This document shows, piece after piece, positions 44,240 to 52,441 of a stretch of 64,000 bases of DNA. This stretch comes from Erwinia sp039023475 (GTDB taxonomy: Bacteria > Pseudomonadota > Gammaproteobacteria > Enterobacterales > Enterobacteriaceae). The stretch spans positions 62,001-126,000 of the forward strand of contig NZ_JBCHVB010000008.1 in the NCBI RefSeq assembly GCF_039023475.1, written 5' to 3'. Numbering within the stretch: position 1 is the stretch's first letter; each line of letters opens with the position of its first letter. The notes beneath the pieces were generated by a model. That model was not told the origin of the DNA. It worked only from the letters and a program-made list of their open reading frames with translations, and did not search any database. Position numbers and translations under genes: made by a program.

Positions 44240-45097
44240 ATGGCCGAACAAGAAATGTGGCATGAAACGCTTCATGCCGGGTTTGGACAGTATTTTTCTG
44301 TCGATAATGTCCTGTACCGTGAGCAGACCGGCCACCAGGATCTGATCATCTTTGAAAACGCCGCTTTAGGCCGCGTGATGGCGCTGGATGGCGTGGTACA
44401 GACCACCGAGCGGGATGAGTTCATTTATCATGAGATGATGACGCACGTTCCGCTGCTGGCCCACGGCAACGCGAAGCGCGTGCTGATAATCGGCGGCGGC
44501 GACGGTGCCATGCTGCGTGAAGTGAGCCGTCACAAAAACATCGAGCAGATCACCATGGTGGAGATCGATGCTGGCGTGGTGACTTTCTGTAAGCAATACC
44601 TGCCGAATCACAGCGCGGGTGCCTATGACGATCCGCGCTTTACGCTGGTGATTGATGACGGCGTGAATTTCGTCAATCAGTGCAGCGACAAGTTTGATGT
44701 GATCATCTCCGACTGTACCGATCCAATCGGTCCGGGAGAGAGCCTGTTTACCTCCGAATTTTATGAGGGATGCCGCCGCTGCCTTAATGAAAATGGCATC
44801 TTTGTGGCGCAGAATGGCGTTTGCTTCCTGCAGCAGGATGAGGCGATTAACAGCCATCGCAAGCTGAGCCACTATTTTGATGACGTCAGCTTTTACCAGG
44901 CCGCGATCCCGACCTATTACGGCGGCATCATGACCTTTGCCTGGGCAAGTGATAACCCGGCGCTGCGCCAGATTGATGCGGAAACGCTGGCGGCACGCTT
45001 TGCGGCCGCAGGCCTGAACTGCCGCTACTACAATCCGGCGATCCATACTGGCAGCTTTGCCCTGCCACAATATCTGTTGAATGCGCTGGCCGACTGA
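44240..45097 (+). CDS. speE: Spermidine synthase SpeE
   Basis: Aminopropyltransferase making spermidine from putrescine and decarboxylated SAM. The 285 aa compares with 288 in E. coli. The nucleotide-binding GGGDGAMLREVSRH is near residues 84-97 and the catalytic aspartate region is IISDCTDPIGPGESLFTSEFY. The ribosome-binding site is AAGGAGA. speD follows after 27 bp, giving the conserved speE-speD operon. Confidence 0.97.
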   Translation: MAEQEMWHETLHAGFGQYFSVDNVLYREQTGHQDLIIFENAALGRVMALDGVVQTTERDEFIYHEMMTHVPLLAHGNAKRVLIIGGGDGAMLREVSRHKNIEQITMVEIDAGVVTFCKQYLPNHSAGAYDDPRFTLVIDDGVNFVNQCSDKFDVIISDCTDPIGPGESLFTSEFYEGCRRCLNENGIFVAQNGVCFLQQDEAINSHRKLSHYFDDVSFYQAAIPTYYGGIMTFAWASDNPALRQIDAETLAARFAAAGLNCRYYNPAIHTGSFALPQYLLNALAD

Positions 45098-45124
45098 CCG
45101 GGCATTTTAAGGGGGTGAACGAAA

Positions 45125-45934
45125 TTGCAAAAGCTTAAACTACATGGCTTCAACAACCTGACCAAAAGCCTGAGTTTTTGTATCTACGATATCTGTTACG
45201 CGAATACAGATGCAGAGCGTGACGGATACATTGCGTACATTGATGAGCAGTATAATGCTAACCGACTGACGGAGATCCTCAGCGAGACCTGTTCGATAAT
45301 TGGCGCAAACGTGCTGAATATCGCCCGCCAGGACTATGAGCCGCAGGGCGCCAGCGTGACGATCCTCGTCAGCGAAGAGCCGGTCGATCCCAAGGATATT
45401 GACACCTCCGAGCACCCAGGTCCGCTACCGAACTCCGTCGTGGCGCACCTTGATAAGAGCCATATCTGCGTACACACCTATCCTGAAAGCCATCCTGAAG
45501 GCGGTTTGTGCACCTTCCGTGCCGATATCGAAGTCTCTACCTGCGGCGTGATCTCACCGCTGAAGGCGTTGAACTATCTGATCCATCAGCTGGAATCCGA
45601 TATCGTGACCATCGACTATCGCGTACGCGGCTTTACCCGCGATGTGAACGGCGTGAAGCACTACATCGATCATCAGATCAATTCCATACAGAACTTTATG
45701 TCGGAAGATATGAAGGCGATGTATGACATGATGGATGTTAACGTCTATCAGGAAAATATGTTTCACACCAAGATGCTGCTGAAAGAGTTCGATCTCAAAC
45801 ACTACCTTTTCAACACCAAACCGGAAGAGCTGAGCCCGCAGGAGCATAAGCGCATTACCGATTTGCTGTGGAAAGAGATGCGTGAGATTTACTATGGCCG
45901 TAATATTCCCGCCATTGGCATCAAAACGCTGTAA
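45125..45934 (+). CDS. speD: S-adenosylmethionine decarboxylase proenzyme SpeD
   Basis: Provides decarboxylated SAM for SpeE; a pyruvoyl enzyme made by self-cleavage at K111-S112 (DKSHICVHTYP), with C140 (STCG) as likely proton donor. The start is TTG at 45125 behind a very strong GGGGGTG; the protein (M)QKLKLHGFNNLTKSLSF matches E. coli SpeD. At 269 aa it is five residues longer at the C-terminus. A bidirectional terminator separates it from the DeoR gene. Confidence 0.96.
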   Translation: MQKLKLHGFNNLTKSLSFCIYDICYANTDAERDGYIAYIDEQYNANRLTEILSETCSIIGANVLNIARQDYEPQGASVTILVSEEPVDPKDIDTSEHPGPLPNSVVAHLDKSHICVHTYPESHPEGGLCTFRADIEVSTCGVISPLKALNYLIHQLESDIVTIDYRVRGFTRDVNGVKHYIDHQINSIQNFMSEDMKAMYDMMDVNVYQENMFHTKMLLKEFDLKHYLFNTKPEELSPQEHKRITDLLWKEMREIYYGRNIPAIGIKTL

Positions 45935-45951
45935 CGCACGGTGAACGGCAG

Positions 45952-45982
45952 AAAACGGGCGGCCTCTGGGTCGCCCGTTTTT
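45952..45982. terminator. Bidirectional terminator between speD and the DeoR gene
   Basis: Stem AAAACGGGCG (45952-45961), loop of 10, CGCCCGTTTT (45972-45981), T-rich on both sides. It can end speD rightward and the D-threonate operon leftward. Confidence 0.85.
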
Positions 45983-45983
45983 G

Positions 45984-46745
45984 TTAGCGGGCCAGCGTCA
46001 GGCTGAACGCCTGGCCATGCAGCGTCTCTCTCGCCTCCTCGCTGAGTCGGGTATCGGTAATGATATCGGTGAGGTTTTGCAGCGGGGCCACGCAGAACAG
46101 CGACCAAGCGCCATATTTACTGCTGTCCGCCAGCAACACCCGGCGACGGGCGTTAAGCAGCAGATCCGATTTCAGACCCGCTTTCTCCTCCGTTGGCGTG
46201 GTAATTCCCTTCTCCATGCTCCAGGAGTTACAGCTGACAAAGGCCAGATCCGGATTAAGATTTCTCAGCAGCCGGCGACCATGATCGCCAATGCAGGACT
46301 GGCTGGAATCATCGATTCGTCCGCCGATAATGGTGACTTCAATCTGCTTAAACGCTGACAGGAACAGGGCGATATGCAGATCCGAGGTGATCACCCGTAG
46401 CGGGAGATGGGTAAGCTGGCGCGCCAGTTCAAGCATCGTCGTACCCGCATCCAGCAATACAGCATCGCCCGCGCTGACCAGCGCGGCGGCGGCCTGGGCG
46501 ATGGCCTGTTTCTCGGTAAGATTACGCTGCATTTTCTCCAGCGTGGTCGGCTGAGCGGGGATAAAACGGTTCAGCGTGACGCCGCCGTGGGTGCGGCTGA
46601 TCACGCCTTCGCGATCGAGCTTAATCAGATCCCGCCGGATGGTCGCCGGTGACGCGGAAATGGCGTTCACCAGCTGATCGACGGTCACCAGATTATGGCT
46701 CTTCAGATAGTCCATAATCTGTTCAAGGCGACTTTGTCCCTTCAT
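45984..46745 (-). CDS. DeoR-family transcriptional regulator of the D-threonate operon
   Basis: A 253-aa DeoR-type repressor: N-terminal helix-turn-helix MKGQSRLEQIMDYLKSHNLVTVDQLVNAISASPATIRRDLIKLDREG and C-terminal sugar-phosphate-sensing domain (LLDAGTTMLELARQL). It is the last gene of the leftward kdgT-dtnK-pdxA2-deoR operon, 6 bp after pdxA2. The effector is probably a four-carbon acid or its phosphate. Candidate operators TGATT-N6-AATCA lie upstream of the kdgT-like gene. Confidence 0.88.
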   Translation of the reverse strand: MKGQSRLEQIMDYLKSHNLVTVDQLVNAISASPATIRRDLIKLDREGVISRTHGGVTLNRFIPAQPTTLEKMQRNLTEKQAIAQAAAALVSAGDAVLLDAGTTMLELARQLTHLPLRVITSDLHIALFLSAFKQIEVTIIGGRIDDSSQSCIGDHGRRLLRNLNPDLAFVSCNSWSMEKGITTPTEEKAGLKSDLLLNARRRVLLADSSKYGAWSLFCVAPLQNLTDIITDTRLSEEARETLHGQAFSLTLAR

Positions 46746-46751
46746 AAATCC

Positions 46752-47738
46752 CTATGCAAGCTGCATGGCTAGCTGGATGGAAATCGCCATGCTCTCAGAC
46801 TTCGCTTTTCCTGTCCAGGCAATATCAAACGCCGTCCCGTGGTCTGCCGAAGTGCGGATAAACGGCAGGCCGGCGGTAATATTGACCCCTTCATAAAAGC
46901 CAAGCAGCTTGAGTGGAATATGCCCCTGATCGTGGTACATCGCCACCACCATATCGTAGTGACCCTGATGGCATTGCAGGAAAACCGTGTCCGGTGGGCA
47001 GGGGCCGGTGACCTGATAACCCTGCGCTTTCATCGCCTCTACGGCGGGGCCGACGGTAGTGATCTCTTCATCGCCAAACAGACCATGCTCTCCGGCGTGG
47101 GGATTAACGCCCGCCACGGCAATGCGCGGCTGTGCGATACCGACCCGCTTCAGAAAGCTGTCCGCCATACCAATAACCGTTTCCACGCGCTCGCGGTTAA
47201 GCGTATCCAGAAACTTGCGCAGGGCAATGTGCGTGGTGACGTGAATCACCTTCAGACGGTCAGTGTAAAGTACCATCGCATAGTCTTTGCTGCCGGTCAG
47301 CTGCGCCAGCAATTCTGTATGGCCCGGATAAGCATGACCAGCCAGATGCAGCGCCTCTTTGTTCAGCGGTGCGGTCGCTATCGCCTGCACCTCCCCCGCC
47401 ATGGCCAGCGCGGTCGCCCGCTTCACGCAGCGGTAAGCCAGATCGCCCGCCGCCGCCTGTATCACGCCCGGTTGCAGTTTCTCCGGCTCTGCCAGCGGCT
47501 CGTCGATCACGTTAATCACGCCAGGCGCATACTGCGCATCGCTCACGCTCTCCAGCACGCGAATAACCGCCTGGGGCGTGATCTGCCTCTCCAGCACCCG
47601 GCGAAGCGTGGCGGCGCAGCCCACCACCACTGCCGGTATACCTGACAGCTCGCCTTCCGCCAGCGATTTGATAATAATTTCCGGTCCTATTCCCGCCGGA
47701 TCGCCCATGGTAATCGCCACCACTCTATTTTTCTTCAC
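46752..47738 (-). CDS. pdxA2: 4-phospho-D-threonate 3-dehydrogenase PdxA2
   Basis: PdxA-family NAD-dependent oxidative decarboxylase that converts 4-phospho-D-threonate (or erythronate) to dihydroxyacetone phosphate. The GTG at 47738 follows GAGGAG and gives 328 aa (MKKNRVVAITMGDPAGIGPE); a longer frame from 47798 intrudes on the kinase gene. Metal histidines are in YPGHTELLA, HVTTHIALR and MYHDQGHIPLK. The neighbouring DUF1537 kinase and permease distinguish it from vitamin-B6 PdxA. Confidence 0.9.
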   Translation of the reverse strand: MKKNRVVAITMGDPAGIGPEIIIKSLAEGELSGIPAVVVGCAATLRRVLERQITPQAVIRVLESVSDAQYAPGVINVIDEPLAEPEKLQPGVIQAAAGDLAYRCVKRATALAMAGEVQAIATAPLNKEALHLAGHAYPGHTELLAQLTGSKDYAMVLYTDRLKVIHVTTHIALRKFLDTLNRERVETVIGMADSFLKRVGIAQPRIAVAGVNPHAGEHGLFGDEEITTVGPAVEAMKAQGYQVTGPCPPDTVFLQCHQGHYDMVVAMYHDQGHIPLKLLGFYEGVNITAGLPFIRTSADHGTAFDIAWTGKAKSESMAISIQLAMQLA

Positions 47739-48993
47739 GGTACAACTCCTCTGTAAACCAGATTGCTTTACGCAGCGTATCTTCATCGCCAAACCCACCC
47801 GCTTTGGTGATCACCGGCAGGTCGTCAATATCACTTTGGGTCAGCGTGCCCCAGGGAACGCAGGGCGCAATCTCACCTTCAATGCGGTAGCCCTGCGCAT
47901 TCAGTATGCGGGCGACGGCAATGGCAATATCGCCGCCCGTCAGAAAGAGCCCGCCAATCCGGGCACGGTTCAGGATCGCCAGCGTCAGTTCCGCAATGCG
48001 CTGGCTGATGACGTCGCCCAGCTCCGCCCGGCTCAGGTGCCAGCGCTGACAGAGCGCGTCAATCCGCAGCCGATCCTGCTCGTCGCGGCAGGTTCTGATC
48101 ACGCAGTGCTGCCTGCGCTGTAAAATGTCTGCCGCTTTTGCCGCCAGTTGGTCAATCTCTCTGGAGGCTTCTTCACCGGGTAGCGCGGTCACATCAACGT
48201 CCAGGATCGCCAGCTGCTCTTCACGGGCGGCGCTGGCAATCTGCTGCCGGGTGGCTTCACTCATGGAACCGGCCACGGCCAGCAGCGGAAGATGAGAGCG
48301 TGAGGTCAGATAGAGCGAAGGCGGCAGCGCATTTGCCAGTCCCGCCGCGCCAACCAACAGATAGCGGCACGTCAGCCCGGCAGCCGCAGCGGCAATCGCC
48401 GTTAAATCCGCATCGGTTACCGCATCGGCCACCACCAGGGTATCGCCGCTGGCGGTAAGCCGCGCAAGCGTCTGGCCCAGCGAGGCAGAACGAACCTCCG
48501 CGAGCGGGAGTTCTGCCACCGGGAGATCGCACTGACGGGCCAGAATCGTGGCTATATGGGATGAGGTGACGGGGGTTTTTGGATCGCTGGCAAATTCCGT
48601 TTCATGCACGGGAACCTGATTTACCAGACAGCAGCCGTCAACCGTCACTCTGCCAGCCGCAGGGATGGCTGCGGCAATAATGGCTGTCCGCGCCCCGGTT
48701 GCCTTCATGGCGGCGGCAATCTCCGCCCCGACGTTGCCGCGAAAGGTTGAATCGATCTTTTTATAGACGAGCGGTACGGCAACGGCCTGATTGTTAATCG
48801 CCTCAGCGACGCGCGCGGCGGCGGTCTGCGCATCGCAGGCGCGGCTTTCGGTGTTGATGATTACCACATCAGCCTTGCTGTTAGCGGCAACTTTGCCATG
48901 CAGCAGCACCTCGGTACGCGCGCCTTTTTTGGCCATCTGAACGCCAGTGTCGTTGGCACCGGTAAAATCATCCGCAATAACCAGCATTTTCAT
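47725..48993 (-). CDS. dtnK: Four-carbon acid sugar kinase, D-threonate kinase type
   Basis: DUF1537-family kinase of 422 aa that phosphorylates D-threonate at O4. The N-terminal MKMLVIADDFTGANDTGVQMAKKGA is the family start (acid-sugar binding) and the C-terminal IGGLFLTGGDIAIAVARILNAQG holds the ATP-binding glycine motif. In Salmonella this kinase, a PdxA2 and a KdgT-like permease form a D-threonate pathway; the same three occur here in order. D-threonate versus D-erythronate preference is inference. Confidence 0.88.
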   Translation of the reverse strand: MKMLVIADDFTGANDTGVQMAKKGARTEVLLHGKVAANSKADVVIINTESRACDAQTAAARVAEAINNQAVAVPLVYKKIDSTFRGNVGAEIAAAMKATGARTAIIAAAIPAAGRVTVDGCCLVNQVPVHETEFASDPKTPVTSSHIATILARQCDLPVAELPLAEVRSASLGQTLARLTASGDTLVVADAVTDADLTAIAAAAAGLTCRYLLVGAAGLANALPPSLYLTSRSHLPLLAVAGSMSEATRQQIASAAREEQLAILDVDVTALPGEEASREIDQLAAKAADILQRRQHCVIRTCRDEQDRLRIDALCQRWHLSRAELGDVISQRIAELTLAILNRARIGGLFLTGGDIAIAVARILNAQGYRIEGEIAPCVPWGTLTQSDIDDLPVITKAGGFGDEDTLRKAIWFTEELYREEK

Positions 48994-49949
48994 GGCGTCT
49001 CTTTTCCTTCCGTTATTCCGCGACGAAGATTCCGTTTAGCCACCCAGGAAGTAAGCAGCGGCGTCAGGATCGCGGTGGTGATGACCGAGGCGGCGATCAG
49101 CGGCGCGGCGGCGGACGCTGCCTGGGCAAGCGAAGGATCGGCCTGCGCAATGGCCAGCGGCGTTGCCACCGCGTTGCCTGCGGTACTTGATGCCGCCGCG
49201 CCCGCCACGCCCGTGCCGCCGACCAGGCGATCGGCGCGGATAGTAAAGAAACCGCCGACGAAAGTGGTCAGAACGCCCAGAAGGATGCCGGCAATCCCGC
49301 CTTCAAGCAGCATGTGCAGATTGATCCCGGCGCCCAGCGCAAAGGCAAAGAAAGGGATCAGCAGCGGGCCGCCTTTGGTCAGGAACTGGCGCATCTCGCT
49401 ATCCATATTGCCCAGGATCATGCCAATCACCAGCGGCACCAGCACCGCGACAAGCGCCATCAGGGGAATATTGGCCATGCCGGCCGCACCAAGGGCGATC
49501 AGCGTGAAAAACGGCCCGTCATTCAATGACAGTACGGAAATAGCCCCCACATCGCGCTCATTGCCGAACTCGCCCACCAGCGCAGCGTAAAGGCCGCCGT
49601 TGGAATTACTCATTGCCGAAATAATCGCAATGCCGGTCAGGCCGTAGATCCCTTCCGGACCCGCGAGCTTTTCGACCAGCAGCCCAATCGCCACGGCGAC
49701 AATAAGCTTGGTCAGCGTGATGCTTCCTCCCTGCATAACGGCGTGAGGCGCCGCCTTCAGGCTGATACCGGCCCCCATACAGAGCAGAAACGCTCCGATA
49801 AGCGGCGCGGCGCCGTTTTTGAATAAGGCCGACGTAAAACCACCGATCTCCAGCGCCTGCGGCGCGAAAGTGTTAATCAGTGCGCCGACAACTAAAGGCA
49901 CTACCATCATACCGCCGGGTATTTTCTCAATAGCCTGTTTTAGTTTCAT
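48990..49949 (-). CDS. 2-keto-3-deoxygluconate permease family transporter (KdgT-like)
   Basis: A 319-aa inner-membrane carrier of the KdgT family with about ten hydrophobic segments; LKQAIEKIPGGMMVVPLVVGALINTFAP is the family N-terminus. It overlaps dtnK by 4 bp and is first in the operon, so it likely imports D-threonate or a related four-carbon acid rather than ketodeoxygluconate. Confidence 0.88.
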   Translation of the reverse strand: MKLKQAIEKIPGGMMVVPLVVGALINTFAPQALEIGGFTSALFKNGAAPLIGAFLLCMGAGISLKAAPHAVMQGGSITLTKLIVAVAIGLLVEKLAGPEGIYGLTGIAIISAMSNSNGGLYAALVGEFGNERDVGAISVLSLNDGPFFTLIALGAAGMANIPLMALVAVLVPLVIGMILGNMDSEMRQFLTKGGPLLIPFFAFALGAGINLHMLLEGGIAGILLGVLTTFVGGFFTIRADRLVGGTGVAGAAASSTAGNAVATPLAIAQADPSLAQAASAAAPLIAASVITTAILTPLLTSWVAKRNLRRGITEGKETP

Positions 49950-49989
49950 CTTTTGTCACAACCCTGGTGTTGGATATAAGTCGCTGTGA

Positions 49990-50007
49990 ATGATTCTAAT
50001 CAATCAT
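49990..50007. promoter_or_regulatory. Candidate DeoR operator 1
   Basis: ATGATT (49990-49995), CTAATC, AATCAT (50002-50007), 41 bp upstream of the kdgT-like start. Core TGATT-N6-AATCA is shared with operator 2. Confidence 0.5.
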
Positions 50008-50048
50008 GAATGATTTAAAGCGATCATAATCACAAAAAACAGATAGCA

Positions 50049-50068
50049 TTTGATTAAAAAAAATCAAA
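50049..50068. promoter_or_regulatory. Candidate DeoR operator 2
   Basis: TTTGATT (50049-50055), six A, AATCAAA (50062-50068). Centre is 60 bp from that of operator 1. The A-tract makes chance symmetry more likely here. Confidence 0.45.
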
Positions 50069-50137
50069 ATGAGAGGACTTGTTATATAAACCGACGCTGG
50101 AGGTGTTAGAACGAGGGATAAAACTGTCGAAGGCATA

Positions 50138-50156
50138 AAAGCGGCTCAGCCGCTTT
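50138..50156 (-). terminator. Terminator for yacL
   Basis: AAAGCGGCT, one base, AGCCGCTTT. Read leftward it is followed by TTTTATG. It lies about 235 bp beyond the yacL stop. Confidence 0.6.
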
Positions 50157-50391
50157 CAGAGAGCAGAGCCGGATGGCAGCGATATCCGTAATGGATAACG
50201 GCAGAGGGTGTGGTTTTAACTTACTTTATGGCAGTAAGCGGTCAGGCACCGCGTGACCTAAAACAGCCTCAGGGAAAACAGAAACTTACGTCTTAAAGCT
50301 TGCCGCGAGGCTCTTACAAGAGAGATATCACCGGGACCGCCGGCAGCGCTTCTCCAGATAAGAAGCCGATGTACGACAGGCCAGAGAGGCC

Positions 50392-50754
50392 TCAGCGCCC
50401 CTGCAAAAAGGCCCGGTAGGCGGCAATCACCGCCAGAAAATCCTCCACGCCGCAAAAGCAGAGGCTCTCTTCATCGTAGTAATTCATCCCCTCTTCCATC
50501 TCATCACCCTCAACGCTGAGCAAGTTGGCGCGGACAATCACCTCCTCCTCATCCAGCCACAGCGTATATTCGCGACCGATACGCTGCCACTGCCGCTCGC
50601 TGCCTTTAACGCTGCTGACGGCCGCTTCCACTTCATCCAGTAAAGACAGATCCCCTTCGACTTCCTCATTAAACCAGTGACCGACGGCCTCATGGCCCAT
50701 CGACATGCCTACCTTCACACCGCCCGTCACATCCCGCAAAAATTCGTATTCCAT
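50392..50754 (-). CDS. yacL: YacL, UPF0231 family protein
   Basis: A 120-aa acidic protein; from the ATG at 50754 it reads MEYEFLRDVTGGVKVGMSMGHEAVGHWFNEEV, matching E. coli YacL in sequence and length. Function is unknown. In E. coli it lies between acnB and speD; here the D-threonate operon separates it from speD and acnB is not on its other side. A longer frame to 50796 is not supported by the family. Confidence 0.92.
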   Translation of the reverse strand: MEYEFLRDVTGGVKVGMSMGHEAVGHWFNEEVEGDLSLLDEVEAAVSSVKGSERQWQRIGREYTLWLDEEEVIVRANLLSVEGDEMEEGMNYYDEESLCFCGVEDFLAVIAAYRAFLQGR

Positions 50755-51224
50755 GCTGATATCTCCGTGCCAGGCCTGAAGTCCGGCACCCTGCATATTA
50801 AAAAGCGTATATCTCTATTATTGCAGCCCCTCAGGCGAAAAACAGCGATTTCAGAGAGGGTTCAGCATGATTTCAGGCTGGATGCGCGATTTCACCGCGT
50901 TTATCTGCTTCTGCCTGCATTTAAGGGGAAACTGCATAATCGTAAGGAGGATGAAAAGAAGGCATAAGAGGGATGGCACAGCGTTCATCTGCCCGTGCCG
51001 CAGGCGAGAGAAAGGCGAATCACCGATTTGCCTGATGTTACGGATGAAATGCTGGCTCCGGGAACAGGGCCTGCTCGTAAAGACGCAAAAAGCATCGTCC
51101 CTGATAGCCCGGCCCGCGCCGTCCATGGCGCGGGACGCTTTACTCCCAGTCCCTTTTCCCTTCGCTTTACGTTTGCAGCAGCCTGATACGAATCCCCGTT
51201 CCGCCGCGTGCGGTAAAGAAGCGC
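50755..51224. other. Rearrangement-junction intergenic region between yacL and ubiI
   Basis: 470 bp with no supported gene; opposite-strand open frames of about 128 codons overlap here but show no family features. It contains the CCCGCGCC/GGCGCGGG hairpin (51113-51134), which may end ubiI transcription. The left neighbour belongs to the E. coli minute-3 region and the right to minute 65-66. Confidence 0.5.
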
Positions 51225-52427
51225 TTAACGCAGCCACTCGGGCAGATCGTTAAGCCCCATCGCCTGACGCAGCAGGCGGGGTTTAACGCCCGGAAGATTA
51301 TCCGCCAGGCTGAGGCCAATATCACGCAGCAGCTTTTTCGCCGGGTTGTGGCCGTTAAACAACTCGCGAAAGCCCTGCATACCGGCCAGCATCATCGCCG
51401 CGCTGTGCTTGCGGCTGCGCTCATAGCGGCGCAGATAGAGATGCTGACCAATATCTTTCCCCTGCTGATGCAGGCGACGGATCTCACCCACCAGCGCGGC
51501 GGCATCCATAAAGCCCAGGTTTACGCCCTGCCCGGCCAGCGGATGGATCGTATGGGCGGCATCCCCTACCAGCGCCAGCCGGTGGGCCGCGAAGTTCCGC
51601 GCATAGCGGCCCATCAGCGGAAACGTCTGACGCTCGCTTTCTACCGAGCAGAGGCCGAGCCGTAGATCGAAGGCGACCGACAGCTGCTGATCGAACAGCG
51701 CCTTTGGCATTGACTGCAGCCGTGTCGCTTCCTGCGGCGACAGGGACCAGACGATAGAGCAGAGGTTTGGATCGCTGAGCGGCAGAAACGCCAGAATGCC
51801 GTCGCCATGAAAAACCTGGCGCGCCACGGCATCGTGCGGCATTTCGGTACGGATATTGGCAACCAGCGCATGGTGTTCATAGTCCCAAAACGCCAGCGGG
51901 ATATCCGCTTTATTGCGCAGCCAGGAGTTGGCGCCGTCGGCAGCCACCAGCAGCCTGGCGGTCATCATGGTGCCGTCGGCCAGCGTAACGAAGGCTTCGT
52001 TATCGCCAAAGGCTACCTGCTGTAGCTCAGCCGGTGAGATCAGCGTGATATCGTTAAGCTCGCTGGCTTTCTGCCACAGCGCCTGATGAATAACGCTGTT
52101 TTCAATAATATGCCCGAGATGAGGCAGCCCTTGCTGCGCGTCATTAAATTCAATCCGGCCAAAACTGTCACGGTCCCAGACTTCCATGCCGTGGTACACG
52201 CTGGCGCGCGCCGCCAGAATGGCGCTCCATACGTCAAGATGCTGAAGCAGGCGTTCGCTGGCAGCATTGATTGCCGAGACCCGAAGCGCATGATCGGCTC
52301 CCGCCTCCTGCGTAACCGGCGCCTGGCGCTCAAGTACGGCAATCTTCAGTCCGCTGCCGTGCAGCCCGCAGGCCACCGCCAGGCCGACCATACCGCCGCC
52401 TGCGACGATCACATCATATGTTTGCAT
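51225..52427 (-). CDS. ubiI: Ubiquinone C5-hydroxylase UbiI (VisC)
   Basis: FAD-dependent monooxygenase of aerobic ubiquinone synthesis. At 400 aa it equals E. coli UbiI. FAD motif GGGMVGLAVACGL (10-22), second motif DGANSWLRNKAD and the GDAAHTIHPLAGQGVNLGF site are conserved. It follows ubiH by 14 bp in the leftward pepP-ubiH-ubiI operon. In E. coli gcvTHP comes next; here yacL does. Confidence 0.96.
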   Translation of the reverse strand: MQTYDVIVAGGGMVGLAVACGLHGSGLKIAVLERQAPVTQEAGADHALRVSAINAASERLLQHLDVWSAILAARASVYHGMEVWDRDSFGRIEFNDAQQGLPHLGHIIENSVIHQALWQKASELNDITLISPAELQQVAFGDNEAFVTLADGTMMTARLLVAADGANSWLRNKADIPLAFWDYEHHALVANIRTEMPHDAVARQVFHGDGILAFLPLSDPNLCSIVWSLSPQEATRLQSMPKALFDQQLSVAFDLRLGLCSVESERQTFPLMGRYARNFAAHRLALVGDAAHTIHPLAGQGVNLGFMDAAALVGEIRRLHQQGKDIGQHLYLRRYERSRKHSAAMMLAGMQGFRELFNGHNPAKKLLRDIGLSLADNLPGVKPRLLRQAMGLNDLPEWLR

Positions 52428-52441
52428 TACGTGCTTTCTCC

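Larger units (their letters stand above)
49950..50391. other. Regulatory and intergenic region before the D-threonate operon
   Basis: 442 bp without a gene. It contains an AT-rich promoter region with two TGATT-N6-AATCA dyads near the kdgT-like start and, further right, the yacL terminator hairpin. Nothing else coding was seen. Confidence 0.5.

Noticed and set aside
46839..47645. A 268-codon plus-strand open frame
   Set aside because: Antisense to pdxA2 and without recognisable domains.
50851..51253. Two overlapping 128-codon frames on opposite strands between yacL and ubiI
   Set aside because: Neither has a good ribosome-binding site or family features; they mirror each other, which suggests chance open frames.
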